A stretch of DNA of 64,000 nucleotides from NCBI RefSeq assembly GCF_024158035.1, contig NZ_JAMZEK010000001.1:1344001-1408000 (forward strand). The letters run 5' to 3'. Below, piece after piece: positions 14,896-23,913 of the stretch (its first letter is position 1; every line of letters starts with the position of its first letter). The notes below the pieces were generated by a model. That model saw only the letters and a program-made list of their open reading frames with translations. It did not search any database and was not told where the DNA came from. Origin of the DNA: Dyella lutea (lineage in GTDB: Bacteria > Pseudomonadota > Gammaproteobacteria > Xanthomonadales > Rhodanobacteraceae). A program made the position numbers and the translations under genes.

Positions 14896-17142
14896 TCAGA
14901 GCAGCCGCAGCAGCTCCTTCATCAGGGGCAGCCGGCGCACGCGCACGGCGGTGGCGCGGAACACGGCGTTGGCGAGCGCGGGTGCGGCGGTCGGCATGGC
15001 CAGGAAGCTGGCGCCGGCGGGCGGCCGGTCATTGTCCGCGATCACCACGACTTCCACCGCATTCGGCAATTGCGCCATGCCGGCCAGGCCGTAGGCGCTC
15101 CAGTCGCGTTGCTGCACCTGGCCATCCCTGACGGTGATCGCCTGGTTTAGCGCCTGGCCGAGCGCGTCCAGCGTGGCGCCGGCGAGCTGGCCTTCCAGCC
15201 CGATGGGGTTGATCGCGCGGCCGATGTCGGCCACGCAGACTGCGCGCTCGATGGTGAGCTGCTCGCCCTGCATCGAGGCTTCCATCGCGTGGGCGACGTA
15301 GGCGCCGTCCATGTACCAGGCGGCAATGCCCAGGCCGTTGACGGTATGCAGCCAGGTCGGCCAGTCGATGCGTTCGGCGGCCAGTTTCAGCACGTTGGCC
15401 AGTCGGCCGGTGTCCAGCGCACCGCCGCCGGGCAGCGGCAGCTGGCGCGGCTCGCCGATCACCCGCAGGCGGGTGTCCAGCGGGTTTTCGCGCATCACGT
15501 GGGCGATCTCGTCGATGAAGCTTTCCACGGCGAAGGCCTGCGCCGTATCGGGCATGCCGCGCATGGGGCCGCGCGGCGTGGTGGCCTTTAGTGCATACCA
15601 GTCCAGCCGGAAGTTCGGCACCAGGCCGGCCGGGAGATGGCCCGGGTTGGCTTCGGCGATCCCCAGCCGGTCGTCCGGCACGCCACGGCCGGCCAGTGCC
15701 GGTGCGGTGGCGAAGCGATGGTTCCAGGCCAGCAGCTGGCGTCTGCGGCCGATGATCGCCTGCATCGCATGCACGCTGCCGGAGCGGTAGAAGTCGTGCG
15801 CAAGATCGTCCTCGCGCGTCCACAGCAGCCGTACCGGCTTGTCCAGCATCTTGCCCAGCATCACCGCCTCGGCCACGTAATCGTGGTCGAGGCGGCGGCC
15901 GTAGCCGCCGCCGACACGCGGCACGCGGATGGTGATCTGCGCAGGCGACAGGCCGGTGAGCCGCTGCACCACGGCCAGCGCCTGCTGCGGTGCCTGGGTC
16001 GGGACGACCAGCTCGGCGCGATCCTTGTCGATCCGCGCGAAACAGTTCATCGGCTCGGCCGTGGCATGCGCCAGCCACGGCTGAACGTAGGTGGCCTCGA
16101 TGCGGCGGGCGGCCTTCTTGCTGGCGGCGTCGACGTCGCCGTCGTTGCGCATGCGCAGAGCCGGCACGCCGTCACCGGCGAGCTGGGTCTGCGCCTGCTG
16201 CTCGATGGCGGCGGTGGACTCGCCCGCGGATGCGCCGGGCTTCCATTTAAGTTCGAGTGCGGCGCGGCCACGCAGTGCTGCCCAGGTGCTTTCCGCCACC
16301 ACCGCGACGGCGACGCAGCGCGGCGTGGTCCCAAGGGGCTGATCTTTTTCCGGGGCCAGACGCAGGATCTTCTGCACGCCCTTGATCGCCAGCGCCTTGG
16401 CCGTATCGATCCGGTCGAGGCTGCCATCCGGCCAGGGGCAGTGCGCCAGCACGGCCACCAGGGCGTCGTCGCTGACATGGTCGATGCCGAAGCGGGCCTG
16501 TCCGGTGACTACCGCACGGGCATCGGCGTCGCCGGCGCCCTTGCCGATCAGGGTGAAGCGGTCCGGCGTCTTCAGCGGCACGGGCGCCTTGGGCGGGTCG
16601 ATCCTGGCGGCTGCCGCGGCGAGCTGGCCGTAGCCGAGGCGACGGCCGTCGCCGCTGATCACGTGGCCGGCTTCGCAGCGAAGCTGGTCGGCCGGCACGC
16701 CGAGCTGGCGCGCTGCCGCCTGCAGCAGCAGCCAGCGGGCCAGCGCACCGGCCGGGCGCAGATCGTTCCATGCCGACGGTACCGAGGTGCCGGTGCCGCC
16801 AAGCTGGTGGCCGTAGACGAAGCGGGTCTTGCCGTCGACCTGGGTCGTGTCCGGTCCCAGCGCGATCACCTTCACGCTCGACCAGTCGGCATCCATCTCG
16901 TCGGCGATGATGCGGGCCAGCGCGGTCGCCGCACCGGTGCCGGTTTCCGGGTCGCGCGCGCCGATCAGCACGCTGCCGTCGGCGTCCACGCGGACGTAAG
17001 CGCCCAGGCCATAAAGCTGGTCGCCGAGCCAGCCGGCGGGTATCGGTGCATCGGCGGCGTCGAGCCGCGGAATGCCGACCACCAGGGCGCCGGTGGCGCC
17101 GGCCAGCACCCGCAGGAAGCGGCGTCGCGACAGCCGGATCAT
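14896..17142 (-). CDS. Molybdopterin subunit of an isoquinoline/xanthine-dehydrogenase-type hydroxylase, catalytic Glu replaced
   Basis: 748-residue large subunit, IorB/XdhB-like. The N-terminus has a Tat signal (LSRRRFLRVLAGATGALVVG), so export to the periplasm with cofactor is expected. Family motifs include VPRVGGGYGRRLDHDYVAEA, LLWTREDDLAHDFYRSG, FAVESFIDEIAHVM and APALANAVFRATAVRVRRLP. In relatives the segment before APALANA reads G-x-GE-P and holds the catalytic Glu. Here it is AGASFLAMPTA, with Phe at about residue 712. Starts at ATG 17142, overlapping the stop of the small iron-sulfur subunit. With the cysteine losses in that subunit, the complex looks catalytically altered or degenerate although the frame is intact. 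Confidence 0.88.
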   Translation of the reverse strand: MIRLSRRRFLRVLAGATGALVVGIPRLDAADAPIPAGWLGDQLYGLGAYVRVDADGSVLIGARDPETGTGAATALARIIADEMDADWSSVKVIALGPDTTQVDGKTRFVYGHQLGGTGTSVPSAWNDLRPAGALARWLLLQAAARQLGVPADQLRCEAGHVISGDGRRLGYGQLAAAAARIDPPKAPVPLKTPDRFTLIGKGAGDADARAVVTGQARFGIDHVSDDALVAVLAHCPWPDGSLDRIDTAKALAIKGVQKILRLAPEKDQPLGTTPRCVAVAVVAESTWAALRGRAALELKWKPGASAGESTAAIEQQAQTQLAGDGVPALRMRNDGDVDAASKKAARRIEATYVQPWLAHATAEPMNCFARIDKDRAELVVPTQAPQQALAVVQRLTGLSPAQITIRVPRVGGGYGRRLDHDYVAEAVMLGKMLDKPVRLLWTREDDLAHDFYRSGSVHAMQAIIGRRRQLLAWNHRFATAPALAGRGVPDDRLGIAEANPGHLPAGLVPNFRLDWYALKATTPRGPMRGMPDTAQAFAVESFIDEIAHVMRENPLDTRLRVIGEPRQLPLPGGGALDTGRLANVLKLAAERIDWPTWLHTVNGLGIAAWYMDGAYVAHAMEASMQGEQLTIERAVCVADIGRAINPIGLEGQLAGATLDALGQALNQAITVRDGQVQQRDWSAYGLAGMAQLPNAVEVVVIADNDRPPAGASFLAMPTAAPALANAVFRATAVRVRRLPLMKELLRLL

Positions 17143-17669
17143 GCCTGGCCTCCCTTGGCGGCGCGCTGGATCGCCTTGCGCACCCGGGTCTGGCAGCCGC
17201 AGCGGCAGAGGTTGGGCAGGCTGTCGATGTCGGCATCGCTCGGGTGCGGTTTGCGGCGGAGCAGGTCGACGCCGGCGATCAGCCAGCCCGGCGTGCAGTA
17301 GCCGCAGCCGATCGCGTCCTCGTCGATGAAGGCCTGCTGCAGCGGGTGCAGCTGGCCGTCGGGGCCGGCCAGTCCCTCCACGGTGACCACGGATTTCCCG
17401 GCCAGCCGGGCCATCGGCAGCGTGATTGCCGAAATCGCCTTGCCGTCCACCAGCACCAGATCGGCGCCGCCGGTGCCTTTGGCATCGGCGTACTTGGTGC
17501 CGGTCAGGCGCAGCACGTCCCGCAGATACCAGAGCAGCGGAAGTTCGGGGTCGCCGGTGTGGCGGAAGTCCTCGCCGTTGATGCGCAAGCCGATGCCGTC
17601 ACGGACCTTCTCCGGCGTGACGGAGGCGTCCGGATTCGCCAGCAAACCCTGGTCCTGCAACTGCGCCAT
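17139..17669 (-). CDS. [2Fe-2S] subunit of the molybdenum hydroxylase, lacking the plant-type cluster cysteines
   Basis: 176-residue small subunit of the IorA/CoxS type. The C-terminal helical-domain cluster ligands are present: C122 and C125 in GCGYCTPG, and C155 and C157 in NLCRCGC. The N-terminal ferredoxin-like domain keeps the fold (LPLLWYLRDVLRLTGTKY) but where relatives read GCG...CGAC it has ADAKGTGGAD, and the fourth Cys is also absent. All four ligands of the plant-type cluster are therefore missing. ATG at 17669, with TTG one codon earlier possible. It couples to the large subunit by an ATGA overlap and follows an amino-acid permease by 49 bases. Confidence 0.87.
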   Translation of the reverse strand: MAQLQDQGLLANPDASVTPEKVRDGIGLRINGEDFRHTGDPELPLLWYLRDVLRLTGTKYADAKGTGGADLVLVDGKAISAITLPMARLAGKSVVTVEGLAGPDGQLHPLQQAFIDEDAIGCGYCTPGWLIAGVDLLRRKPHPSDADIDSLPNLCRCGCQTRVRKAIQRAAKGGQA

Positions 17670-17718
17670 CAAACCGCTCCCGAGGATGATCCGGACATTC
17701 TCGCATCCCCTGCGATGC

Positions 17719-19059
17719 TTAGGGATGGGCGGGCCTGAACAGGTGTCGCCAGACGAAATACACCGGTGCCCCGGTCAGCATGATCAGCACACCGATGCCG
17801 GCATTGCGCGGATTGCTGCGCATGGTCTCGACCACCACCCAGCCGATCACGCCGACAAACAGCAGCGGCAGCAGCGGATAGCCGGGCACGCGGAAGCTGG
17901 TGGCGGCACCGTCGTGGCGGCGGTACCAGAACAGGGTCAGCACGCCGATCGCGCAGGCCAGCCAGTCGGCGAAGGTGGCATAGTCCAGCAGCTGGCCGTA
18001 GCTGCCCGAAGCCACCAGCACGATCGACCAGCCGGCGAGCAGCACGATCGCCAGGTTCGGCGTGCGATGCACCGGGTGCAGCCTTGCCACCGAGCGGAAG
18101 AACAGCCCGTCCTCACCCATCACCTGCAACACACGGGCGCCTGCCACCACGGTGATGTTGCAGAAGCCCAGGGTGGAGATGGCCACGCCCAGCGAGATCG
18201 CCTTGGCGCCGACAGTGCCGAACACCCGCTGCATCACGTCGGCCGCGGGGGCATGGCTGATGGCCAGACCCTCGTGGCCGAGCGCGGCCAGGTAGGCCAC
18301 GTTGACCAGCGCGTAGGCGACGATCACCCCGAGCATGCCGAGGAACAGCGCGCGGGGCAGGGTGCGCTGAGGCTGATCGACTTCGCCGGCGAGGTTGTTG
18401 AGGTAGGTAAAGCCGGAATAGGCGAACAGCACCGGTAGCGCCGCGCCCATGAAGCCGACGCCGCGCCGCGCTTCGTCCACGCCCAGCACCGCATGCGCGC
18501 CCTGGCCCACGCCGGCCAGGTACAGACCGCAGCCGACCAGCACGGCGACCGCCGCCAGCTTGAGCACGGAGAAGGTGTTCTGGATCGTCGCGCCGAGGCG
18601 GATCCCGAACAGGTTGATGCCGGCGACGAAGGCCAGCGCGGCGACCGCCATTGGCGTCGAGGCCCGTGGCGGCAGGTCGAACAGGGCCGAGGCATAGCTG
18701 GCGAAGATGGTGGCCACCGCCGCGGTAGAGCCGGAGTAGATCACCAGCAGCATGGTCCAGCCGAACAGGAAGCCGGCCAGCGGACCGAAGGCTTCGCGCA
18801 GGTAGACGTAGATGCCGCCGGCGTTCGGCCGCCGCGCGCCGAGCTCGGCATAGCACAGCGCGCCGACCAGGGTCAGCAGTCCTGCCCCGACCCAGATCGC
18901 CAGCAGCGCGATGCCCGATTCGGTACGCGCCGCGGCCACGCCCGGATTGAGGAAGATGCCGCCACCGATGATGCCGCCGATGACGACCATTGCCGCGTCG
19001 CCCAGGCGCATGTTGCGCAGGTATCCGTTCGGGGTATTGGGCATGCGCGGGCGATCCAT
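17719..19059 (-). CDS. APC-superfamily amino-acid permease
   Basis: 446-residue inner-membrane transporter of the amino acid-polyamine-organocation superfamily with about 12 predicted helices. TM1 carries the substrate-binding IGGIIGGGIFLNPG motif. Later segments include GALCYAELGARRPNAGGIYVY, VLFAYSGFTYLNNLAGEV and FADWLACAIGVLTLFWYRRH. Start ATG 19059 lacks a good SD; ATG 19044 is an alternative. It heads the leftward run permease, [2Fe-2S] subunit, molybdopterin subunit. Substrate cannot be assigned; linkage to the oxidoreductase may indicate uptake of its substrate, but that is only inference. Confidence 0.9.
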   Translation of the reverse strand: MDRPRMPNTPNGYLRNMRLGDAAMVVIGGIIGGGIFLNPGVAAARTESGIALLAIWVGAGLLTLVGALCYAELGARRPNAGGIYVYLREAFGPLAGFLFGWTMLLVIYSGSTAAVATIFASYASALFDLPPRASTPMAVAALAFVAGINLFGIRLGATIQNTFSVLKLAAVAVLVGCGLYLAGVGQGAHAVLGVDEARRGVGFMGAALPVLFAYSGFTYLNNLAGEVDQPQRTLPRALFLGMLGVIVAYALVNVAYLAALGHEGLAISHAPAADVMQRVFGTVGAKAISLGVAISTLGFCNITVVAGARVLQVMGEDGLFFRSVARLHPVHRTPNLAIVLLAGWSIVLVASGSYGQLLDYATFADWLACAIGVLTLFWYRRHDGAATSFRVPGYPLLPLLFVGVIGWVVVETMRSNPRNAGIGVLIMLTGAPVYFVWRHLFRPAHP

Positions 19060-19238
19060 TCGCGGGAGGCGGGAGAGGAGGCCGCATCATGTCGGTCCGC
19101 GGCAAGGGCAGCAAGCGCCTACGCCCCCTGTAGGCTCATGCTGACGGGCTCGCTGCCCGTGGCTGTCCATACTCCCGCGACTGTTGCCACGGCCATGGAG
19201 CCGGGGTGCAGAGATCGCCAACCACAGGGGAGTCACCG

Positions 19239-19823
19239 ATGAGCAAGCGTTTCACCATCGCCGTTGCGGCGATGGCCCTTTCCTGCATCTCCACCGGCTC
19301 GCTGGCCGCGACCACCTCGGGCCAGTTCTTTCTCAATGGCACAGTGGGACAGTCGACCTGGCACGACGACGGCTTCGACACGAGCAAGACGGACACCGCC
19401 ACGGCCTGGCGCTTCGGCTACGCGTGGAACATCGATCAGGTGAGCTACGGCTTCGAGGCCGGCTATGCCGACCTGGACAAGGGCAAGGGCACCCTTTATT
19501 CCGGTTACGGCAGCACGGATCTGTCGGGCGGCGCCACCGGTCCGCTGGCGGGCGTCAATATGACCTACCGCTTCCGCAACCGCATGTTCATCGACGCCCG
19601 CCTCGGCTGGATGCACGACAACGTCCGTTTCAACATCGGCGGATCCAGCTCGAGCTATTCCGGTGATGGCGGCTACGCGGGTGTCGGTGTCGGCTACAAC
19701 GTCAACGAGCACTTCGGTATTGGCGTGGCGTACGACCGCTACAGCGTGCGCGCCCAGATCAACGGCTCCCGGTCGCAGGACGGCGTGGACGTGTTCTCGG
19801 GGTTCGCCGAAGTGCGGTTCTGA
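19239..19823 (+). CDS. Outer-membrane beta-barrel protein (paralogue A)
   Basis: 194 residues with a signal peptide (MSKRFTIAVAAMALSCISTGSLA, cut after ALA). The rest alternates polar and hydrophobic residues as in a small barrel: WRFGYAWNIDQ, YGFEAGYADLDKG, GYAGVGVGYNVNEHFGIGV, and a C-terminal FAEVRF ending in Phe as outer-membrane proteins do. It is related to the proteins at 23117 and 23914. ATG 19239 lies behind GGGGAG. A strong terminator follows at 19849-19881. Function is unknown beyond small-barrel OMP. Confidence 0.85.
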   Translation: MSKRFTIAVAAMALSCISTGSLAATTSGQFFLNGTVGQSTWHDDGFDTSKTDTATAWRFGYAWNIDQVSYGFEAGYADLDKGKGTLYSGYGSTDLSGGATGPLAGVNMTYRFRNRMFIDARLGWMHDNVRFNIGGSSSSYSGDGGYAGVGVGYNVNEHFGIGVAYDRYSVRAQINGSRSQDGVDVFSGFAEVRF

Positions 19824-19848
19824 GCACTCTTCGCAGGCAGTGAACGAC

Positions 19849-19881
19849 AACGGCCGCCCATCGGGCGGCCGTTGCTTTTCC
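19849..19881 (+). terminator. Rho-independent terminator
   Basis: An 11-base-pair perfect stem (AACGGCCGCCC with ATC loop) is followed by a T-rich tract (GCTTTTCC) after the barrel gene. It may also serve the opposing S53 protease gene, whose stop is 22 bases past the stem. Confidence 0.85.
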
Positions 19882-19894
19882 ACTTGCCGGTGGC

Positions 19895-21823
19895 TTACCA
19901 GCGGAAGCGCATGAACGCATCCAGGTTGCTCACGTCCAGCGTGCCGATGCCGGCACCCGGGGTGTAGTGCGGTGCACCCTGGTAGAACCAGTTGTCGCCG
20001 CCGTTGACGCTGTTGAACGGCGAGTAGCGGCCATAGCCGAACACCGCCTGCAGGAAGTACACCTGCGGATTCCACAGGCCGATGCGATGGCCCGAGCTCT
20101 GCCGCAGCAGGGCGGTGATGCCGTTGAGCTGCGGCGCTACGAAGCTGGTGCCACCCTGGCCGGCGGTCGCGCCGCCATCGGTGCTGGAGTACACCAGATA
20201 GCCCGTTTCCGGATCGGCATTGAGGGAAATGTCCGGCAGGTTGCGGCCGGCGAAGTGCGAGGGCAGCTTCAGCAGCGTGGTCGGACCGGCCGTCGGGTCG
20301 TTGTAGTCCAGCGACTGGTGACCTTCGGTGCGGCGGATGCCGCGGGTGAAGTACTGGTAGAACGGCTTGCGCCAGTAGCTGCTGACGCCGCCGCCACCAC
20401 CTACCGAGAACAGGTCCACCACGCCCTGGCCGAAGTTGGTGTCGAAGTACGTCTGCAGGTAGTCCCAGCCCCACACGCTCTCCTGCGAGACCGATGCCAC
20501 CGGGCCGTTGCCGAAGGCGAAGCTGAAGGGCGTGGTGGTGCCGCCGGCCGCGGTGATGTAAGGATCCGAAGCCGGCGAGTCCACCGTCAGCGGCGCGCTG
20601 AATTCACCTGGGCCGGTGCCATGGCCAAGCCCGCGTACGGTGTCGTAGGCCCCGGAGTCGCCCGCGGCGGCGAACACCGACTGTCCCTGTGCCGCTGCTT
20701 CCATCAGCAGCGTGTGGAACGCACGCAGCGTGCCGACGTCGCGGGTGTCGTTGACGCGTGCGCCGTCCACGTTGAGTGCCGCGAAGTTGTAGATCTCCGG
20801 GGCGCCCCAGCTGGTGGAGATGGCGTCGGCGCGGTTGTCCACCACCGCCTGCGCCAGGGCATTGACGAAGCTCGCATTGGTGTTCGGCGCGTCGTAGACG
20901 AGGATGTCCGCGTCCGGCGCCAGGCCGCCGGCCTGTTCCACGTCCAGCGCGGTCTCGCCGCTGCCGCCGTTGATCGGGCCACCGCCATCGACGTGGATCT
21001 GCTCGATGCGGTGCGGCTTGGTGGTCAGGCCGATGGCGCTCCAGTAGGCCTCGGCGTCGGCGGGGTCGAAATTGGCCAGCGTAACGATGGCGACGGTGGA
21101 ACCCTTGCCGGTGATGCCACGCTGGTACAGCGGGTTGATGTTGTAGAAGTTGGCCACGTCGCCGACGGTGTACTCGCCGGGCTGCCCCGAGGCGGTCGGG
21201 TTGCTGTCGGCGGTTTTCGCGCGATTGGCACCGATCGCGTTGAGACTGGCCAGCTTGGGCGCGGCCTGCGGCAGGTGCGGCGAGCTCAGCCGGTGCGACA
21301 GGAAGCTCGATTCGTTGTCCAGGCCGACGATCGCGTCCACCTGTCCGACCAGCCCGGCCGGCATCACCACGTCACCGGTCGGACGGTGGTAGAGGCGGCC
21401 ATTGGCGCGCAGCCGGTAGCTGTGGATGGGCGTGCCGAACGCGGCGCTGAACTGGGCCAGCGTACCGCTGACCTGCAGCGTGACGCGGTTGGCCATCACG
21501 TTGCCGCGCAGTCCCTGTGAGGCCAGGTAATGCTGGACACGGGCGATCTCGGCGTCGGAGGCGCCGTAGCGACGGGCGAATTCCGCGGTGCTGAGGAAGC
21601 GCTGGAAGTTCGGATTGCCGGGGGTGACGGTCTGCTGGATGTAGTTGGCCAGTCCGTGCTCATCGCGCAGGTGCAGCATCAGCGTGACGTTGACGGTCTG
21701 CGAAGCGTCGGCGGCACTCGTGGTGGTTGCCTGTGGCGCATCCGCGGCGCTGGCAAGCGATGCGCCGGCGAAGAACAGTGCGAGGGTGGCGGCGAGGGTG
21801 GTGCGGTGAAGCGTGGATCGCAT
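19895..21823 (-). CDS. Secreted S53 family serine-carboxyl peptidase (sedolisin/pro-kumamolisin)
   Basis: 642 residues. A signal peptide (MRSTLHRTTLAATLALFFAG) precedes an activation prodomain at about 35-210 (FLSTAEFARRYGAS). The sedolisin catalytic domain shows the Glu/Asp pair in GETALDVEQ, the STSWGAPE segment, the oxyanion Asp in AAAGDSGA and the nucleophile Ser in GQGGTSFVAPQ. The C-terminal NSVNGGDNWFYQG and PGAGIGTLDVSNL match the usual Ca-binding end. ATG 21823 follows AAGGAGAG. Expected to be an acid-active endopeptidase outside the cytoplasm, self-processed. The earlier 61 open codons are judged non-coding. Confidence 0.93.
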   Translation of the reverse strand: MRSTLHRTTLAATLALFFAGASLASAADAPQATTTSAADASQTVNVTLMLHLRDEHGLANYIQQTVTPGNPNFQRFLSTAEFARRYGASDAEIARVQHYLASQGLRGNVMANRVTLQVSGTLAQFSAAFGTPIHSYRLRANGRLYHRPTGDVVMPAGLVGQVDAIVGLDNESSFLSHRLSSPHLPQAAPKLASLNAIGANRAKTADSNPTASGQPGEYTVGDVANFYNINPLYQRGITGKGSTVAIVTLANFDPADAEAYWSAIGLTTKPHRIEQIHVDGGGPINGGSGETALDVEQAGGLAPDADILVYDAPNTNASFVNALAQAVVDNRADAISTSWGAPEIYNFAALNVDGARVNDTRDVGTLRAFHTLLMEAAAQGQSVFAAAGDSGAYDTVRGLGHGTGPGEFSAPLTVDSPASDPYITAAGGTTTPFSFAFGNGPVASVSQESVWGWDYLQTYFDTNFGQGVVDLFSVGGGGGVSSYWRKPFYQYFTRGIRRTEGHQSLDYNDPTAGPTTLLKLPSHFAGRNLPDISLNADPETGYLVYSSTDGGATAGQGGTSFVAPQLNGITALLRQSSGHRIGLWNPQVYFLQAVFGYGRYSPFNSVNGGDNWFYQGAPHYTPGAGIGTLDVSNLDAFMRFRW

Positions 21824-21998
21824 GAGACTCTCCTTAGAACACGACCGGGATCGGAGACCACGACAGCCCGCGCAAGACGCGACCTGTCGCGCTTCAACCC
21901 GATGGGCGAGCGCGTCATCCGCAGCGATGACTTCGTTGTTTCCCTGTACGCCGCTGCGTCCCCCGCAGACCGCGATGGCGTTCTGTGAGCTTGCACCC

Positions 21999-22019
21999 AA
22001 AAACACTTCAAGTGAAGTG
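21999..22019 (-). terminator. Rho-independent terminator of the phzF-like gene
   Basis: Reading leftward from the PhzF stop, the palindrome CACTTCACTTGAAGTG is followed at once by TTTTT. The stem is only about 6-7 pairs. Its perfect dyad symmetry means an operator for the protease gene 180 bases away cannot be excluded. Confidence 0.6.
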
Positions 22020-22039
22020 CTAGGTGCTCGGTATTTTTC

Positions 22040-22924
22040 CTAGCAGGTCGATGCCAGGCTCAGTTCGCCTCGTACGGTGAGGGCGCAGGCTCCGCCGATG
22101 GTGATCGCTCCGGAGCGCGCATCGCGCGCGACGTCGACGACGCCATCGCGTCCGACCTCACGCCCCTGGCTGGCTCGATAGTGCAAGCCGTATCCGGTGT
22201 CGCCGCGCTCGGCCAGCCAGGCCATGATCGCCGCGTTGGCGCTGCCGGTGACCGGATCTTCGGGAATGCCGTCGGCCGGACAGAAGGCCCGCACCGCCAT
22301 CGCCGCGGTGCCGTCGGTCTCGCGGCCGAAGACGCTGACGCCCACGGCTGCGTTGTGCCCGCACAGCGCAGCCACCGCGGCGAGATCCGGTTGCAGCGTG
22401 CGCACGGTGCTCCCTTTGCGCAGATCGCAGAGCAGCCAGTGCGGACCGTTGTCGACCAGCCGGACGTCGTCCGGGCCGAGTTCCGCCGGCAGCGCCTCCA
22501 TCAATTGCCGACGCAGGTAATCGCCCACGGGTTCGATCCGTGCCGGCGGCGCCTGTATGTGGATACGCCGCGTGCGGCCATGCCCATCCACGCGAACAGG
22601 CAGCAGCCCCGCCGCGCATTCCTGCACGAGTGAGCTTTTGCCGGCGTCGACCAGGCCTGCTTCGATCGCCGCATACGCGCTGCCGACGCTGGGGTGGCCG
22701 GCGAACGGCAGCTCCTGGCGCGGGGTAAAGATACGCACGCGGTAGTCCGCTTCCGACGTGGTCGGCGGCAGCAGGAAGGTGGTTTCCGAGAGGTTGGTCC
22801 AGCGGGCGAAGGCCTGCATCGACGCGTCGTCGATGTCCTGTGCATCGATCACCACGGCGAGCGGGTTTCCGAGCATGGGTCGGTCGGCGAAGACATCCAG
22901 TTGCATGAAGCGGCGGTTGCGCAT
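22040..22924 (-). CDS. PhzF-family isomerase/epimerase
   Basis: 294-residue cytoplasmic protein of the PhzF family, whose members share the diaminopimelate epimerase fold. Signatures: MQLDVFADRPMLGNPLAVV, the catalytic Glu in NLSETTFLL, LPFAGHPSVGSAYA and GIPEDPVTGSANAA. Starts at ATG 22924 (MRNRRFMQLDVF); ATG 22906 is also possible. No other phenazine gene is nearby, so a phenazine role is not supported. Most members of this family have unknown substrates. It lies back to back with the barrel gene at 23117. Confidence 0.92.
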   Translation of the reverse strand: MRNRRFMQLDVFADRPMLGNPLAVVIDAQDIDDASMQAFARWTNLSETTFLLPPTTSEADYRVRIFTPRQELPFAGHPSVGSAYAAIEAGLVDAGKSSLVQECAAGLLPVRVDGHGRTRRIHIQAPPARIEPVGDYLRRQLMEALPAELGPDDVRLVDNGPHWLLCDLRKGSTVRTLQPDLAAVAALCGHNAAVGVSVFGRETDGTAAMAVRAFCPADGIPEDPVTGSANAAIMAWLAERGDTGYGLHYRASQGREVGRDGVVDVARDARSGAITIGGACALTVRGELSLASTC

Positions 22925-23116
22925 CGGGCGGACTCGGGGTTGGGAAATGAGCCTCCCACGATGCCAGCGCCCCGATGAGGCGGCAACGATCGCGATGGCG
23001 TGACGCAGGGCGACGTTTGCGGACAGACGCGACCGGTTCTTTGCTGCTAGGGTGCCCCGCGCCCGGCCGCCAGGTGGCGCGGTCGGTGCCGGTACCCAAT
23101 CACACAAGGAAGCAGG

Positions 23117-23725
23117 ATGAGCAGGAAGCTACTGGCGGCGAGCATCGTCGTCCTCGGTCTGTCGACGGCGGTTCACGCGCAGGGTCAGCGGTATTTCGTC
23201 AGTGGTGTGGTGGGCGTCGCCGGTGGCCGGCTGGATGGACCGTACAGCGAGGTCTACCGTGATGGTGGCCACGACGCCACCGGGGCGGTGCGCGTGGGTG
23301 CGATGTGGCAGGACCAGCTCGGCTGGGGCATCGAGGCCGGCTACGTGGACCTCGGCACGGCCTCGGAGCAGTACGTCGTCTATCCGGCCAACGTGAACTC
23401 CGATGTGCGCACCCGCGGCCTGCTGGTGGGCGGCAACGTCAGCTACCGCTTCGACGCGCCGTGGTACCTGTCGGCGCGCGGCGGCTGGCTGCATGCCTGG
23501 ACCCAGCTGCGGACCCGCGTCGATGGCCCCTACGTCGTGGGAAGCCCCTCGATCGACGCCAGCGGCAACGGCTGGTATCTCGGTGTGGGTGGTGGCTACG
23601 ACATCAACGAGCAGCTCAGCATCGGCCTGCACGATGACCTCTACCGGGTCAGGACCTCGGGCGGTGGCGCGCGGTTCAGTGGATACCGGGAAACGGTGAC
23701 GCTGCAGGTCGAATACCGCTACTGA
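23117..23725 (+). CDS. Outer-membrane beta-barrel protein (paralogue B)
   Basis: 202 residues with signal peptide MSRKLLAASIVVLGLSTAVHA. Barrel-like alternation includes GAMWQDQLGWGIEAGYVDLG, FDAPWYLSARGGWLHAWTQL, NGWYLGVGGGYDINEQLSIG, and a terminal VTLQVEYRY ending in an aromatic residue. Strongly similar to the next gene (paralogue C) and less so to the one at 19239. ATG follows GGAAGCAGG. Role unknown; small barrels of this type can be envelope-stability or adhesion factors. Confidence 0.85.
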   Translation: MSRKLLAASIVVLGLSTAVHAQGQRYFVSGVVGVAGGRLDGPYSEVYRDGGHDATGAVRVGAMWQDQLGWGIEAGYVDLGTASEQYVVYPANVNSDVRTRGLLVGGNVSYRFDAPWYLSARGGWLHAWTQLRTRVDGPYVVGSPSIDASGNGWYLGVGGGYDINEQLSIGLHDDLYRVRTSGGGARFSGYRETVTLQVEYRY

Positions 23726-23913
23726 GCCTCGCTCCGGGCGACCTGGCGATCCGGGGCTGGGCCGTTCGATTACCCGGAATCTCCTGCGCCGCATCGACTT
23801 TTTTCCGGAACCGGGAACTGTCCAACAGACCCGCGGCGCCGCCCCGTCTACCTTGTGCCTGCGTCATGACTGCGTTCATGCGTGGATCGTGATCCAGCTC
23901 ACAGGGGTGTTCA

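Noticed and set aside
22040-22924. A phenazine biosynthesis gene cluster
   Set aside because: Only a PhzF-family protein is present; none of the other phz genes is nearby and most PhzF homologues are unrelated to phenazines.
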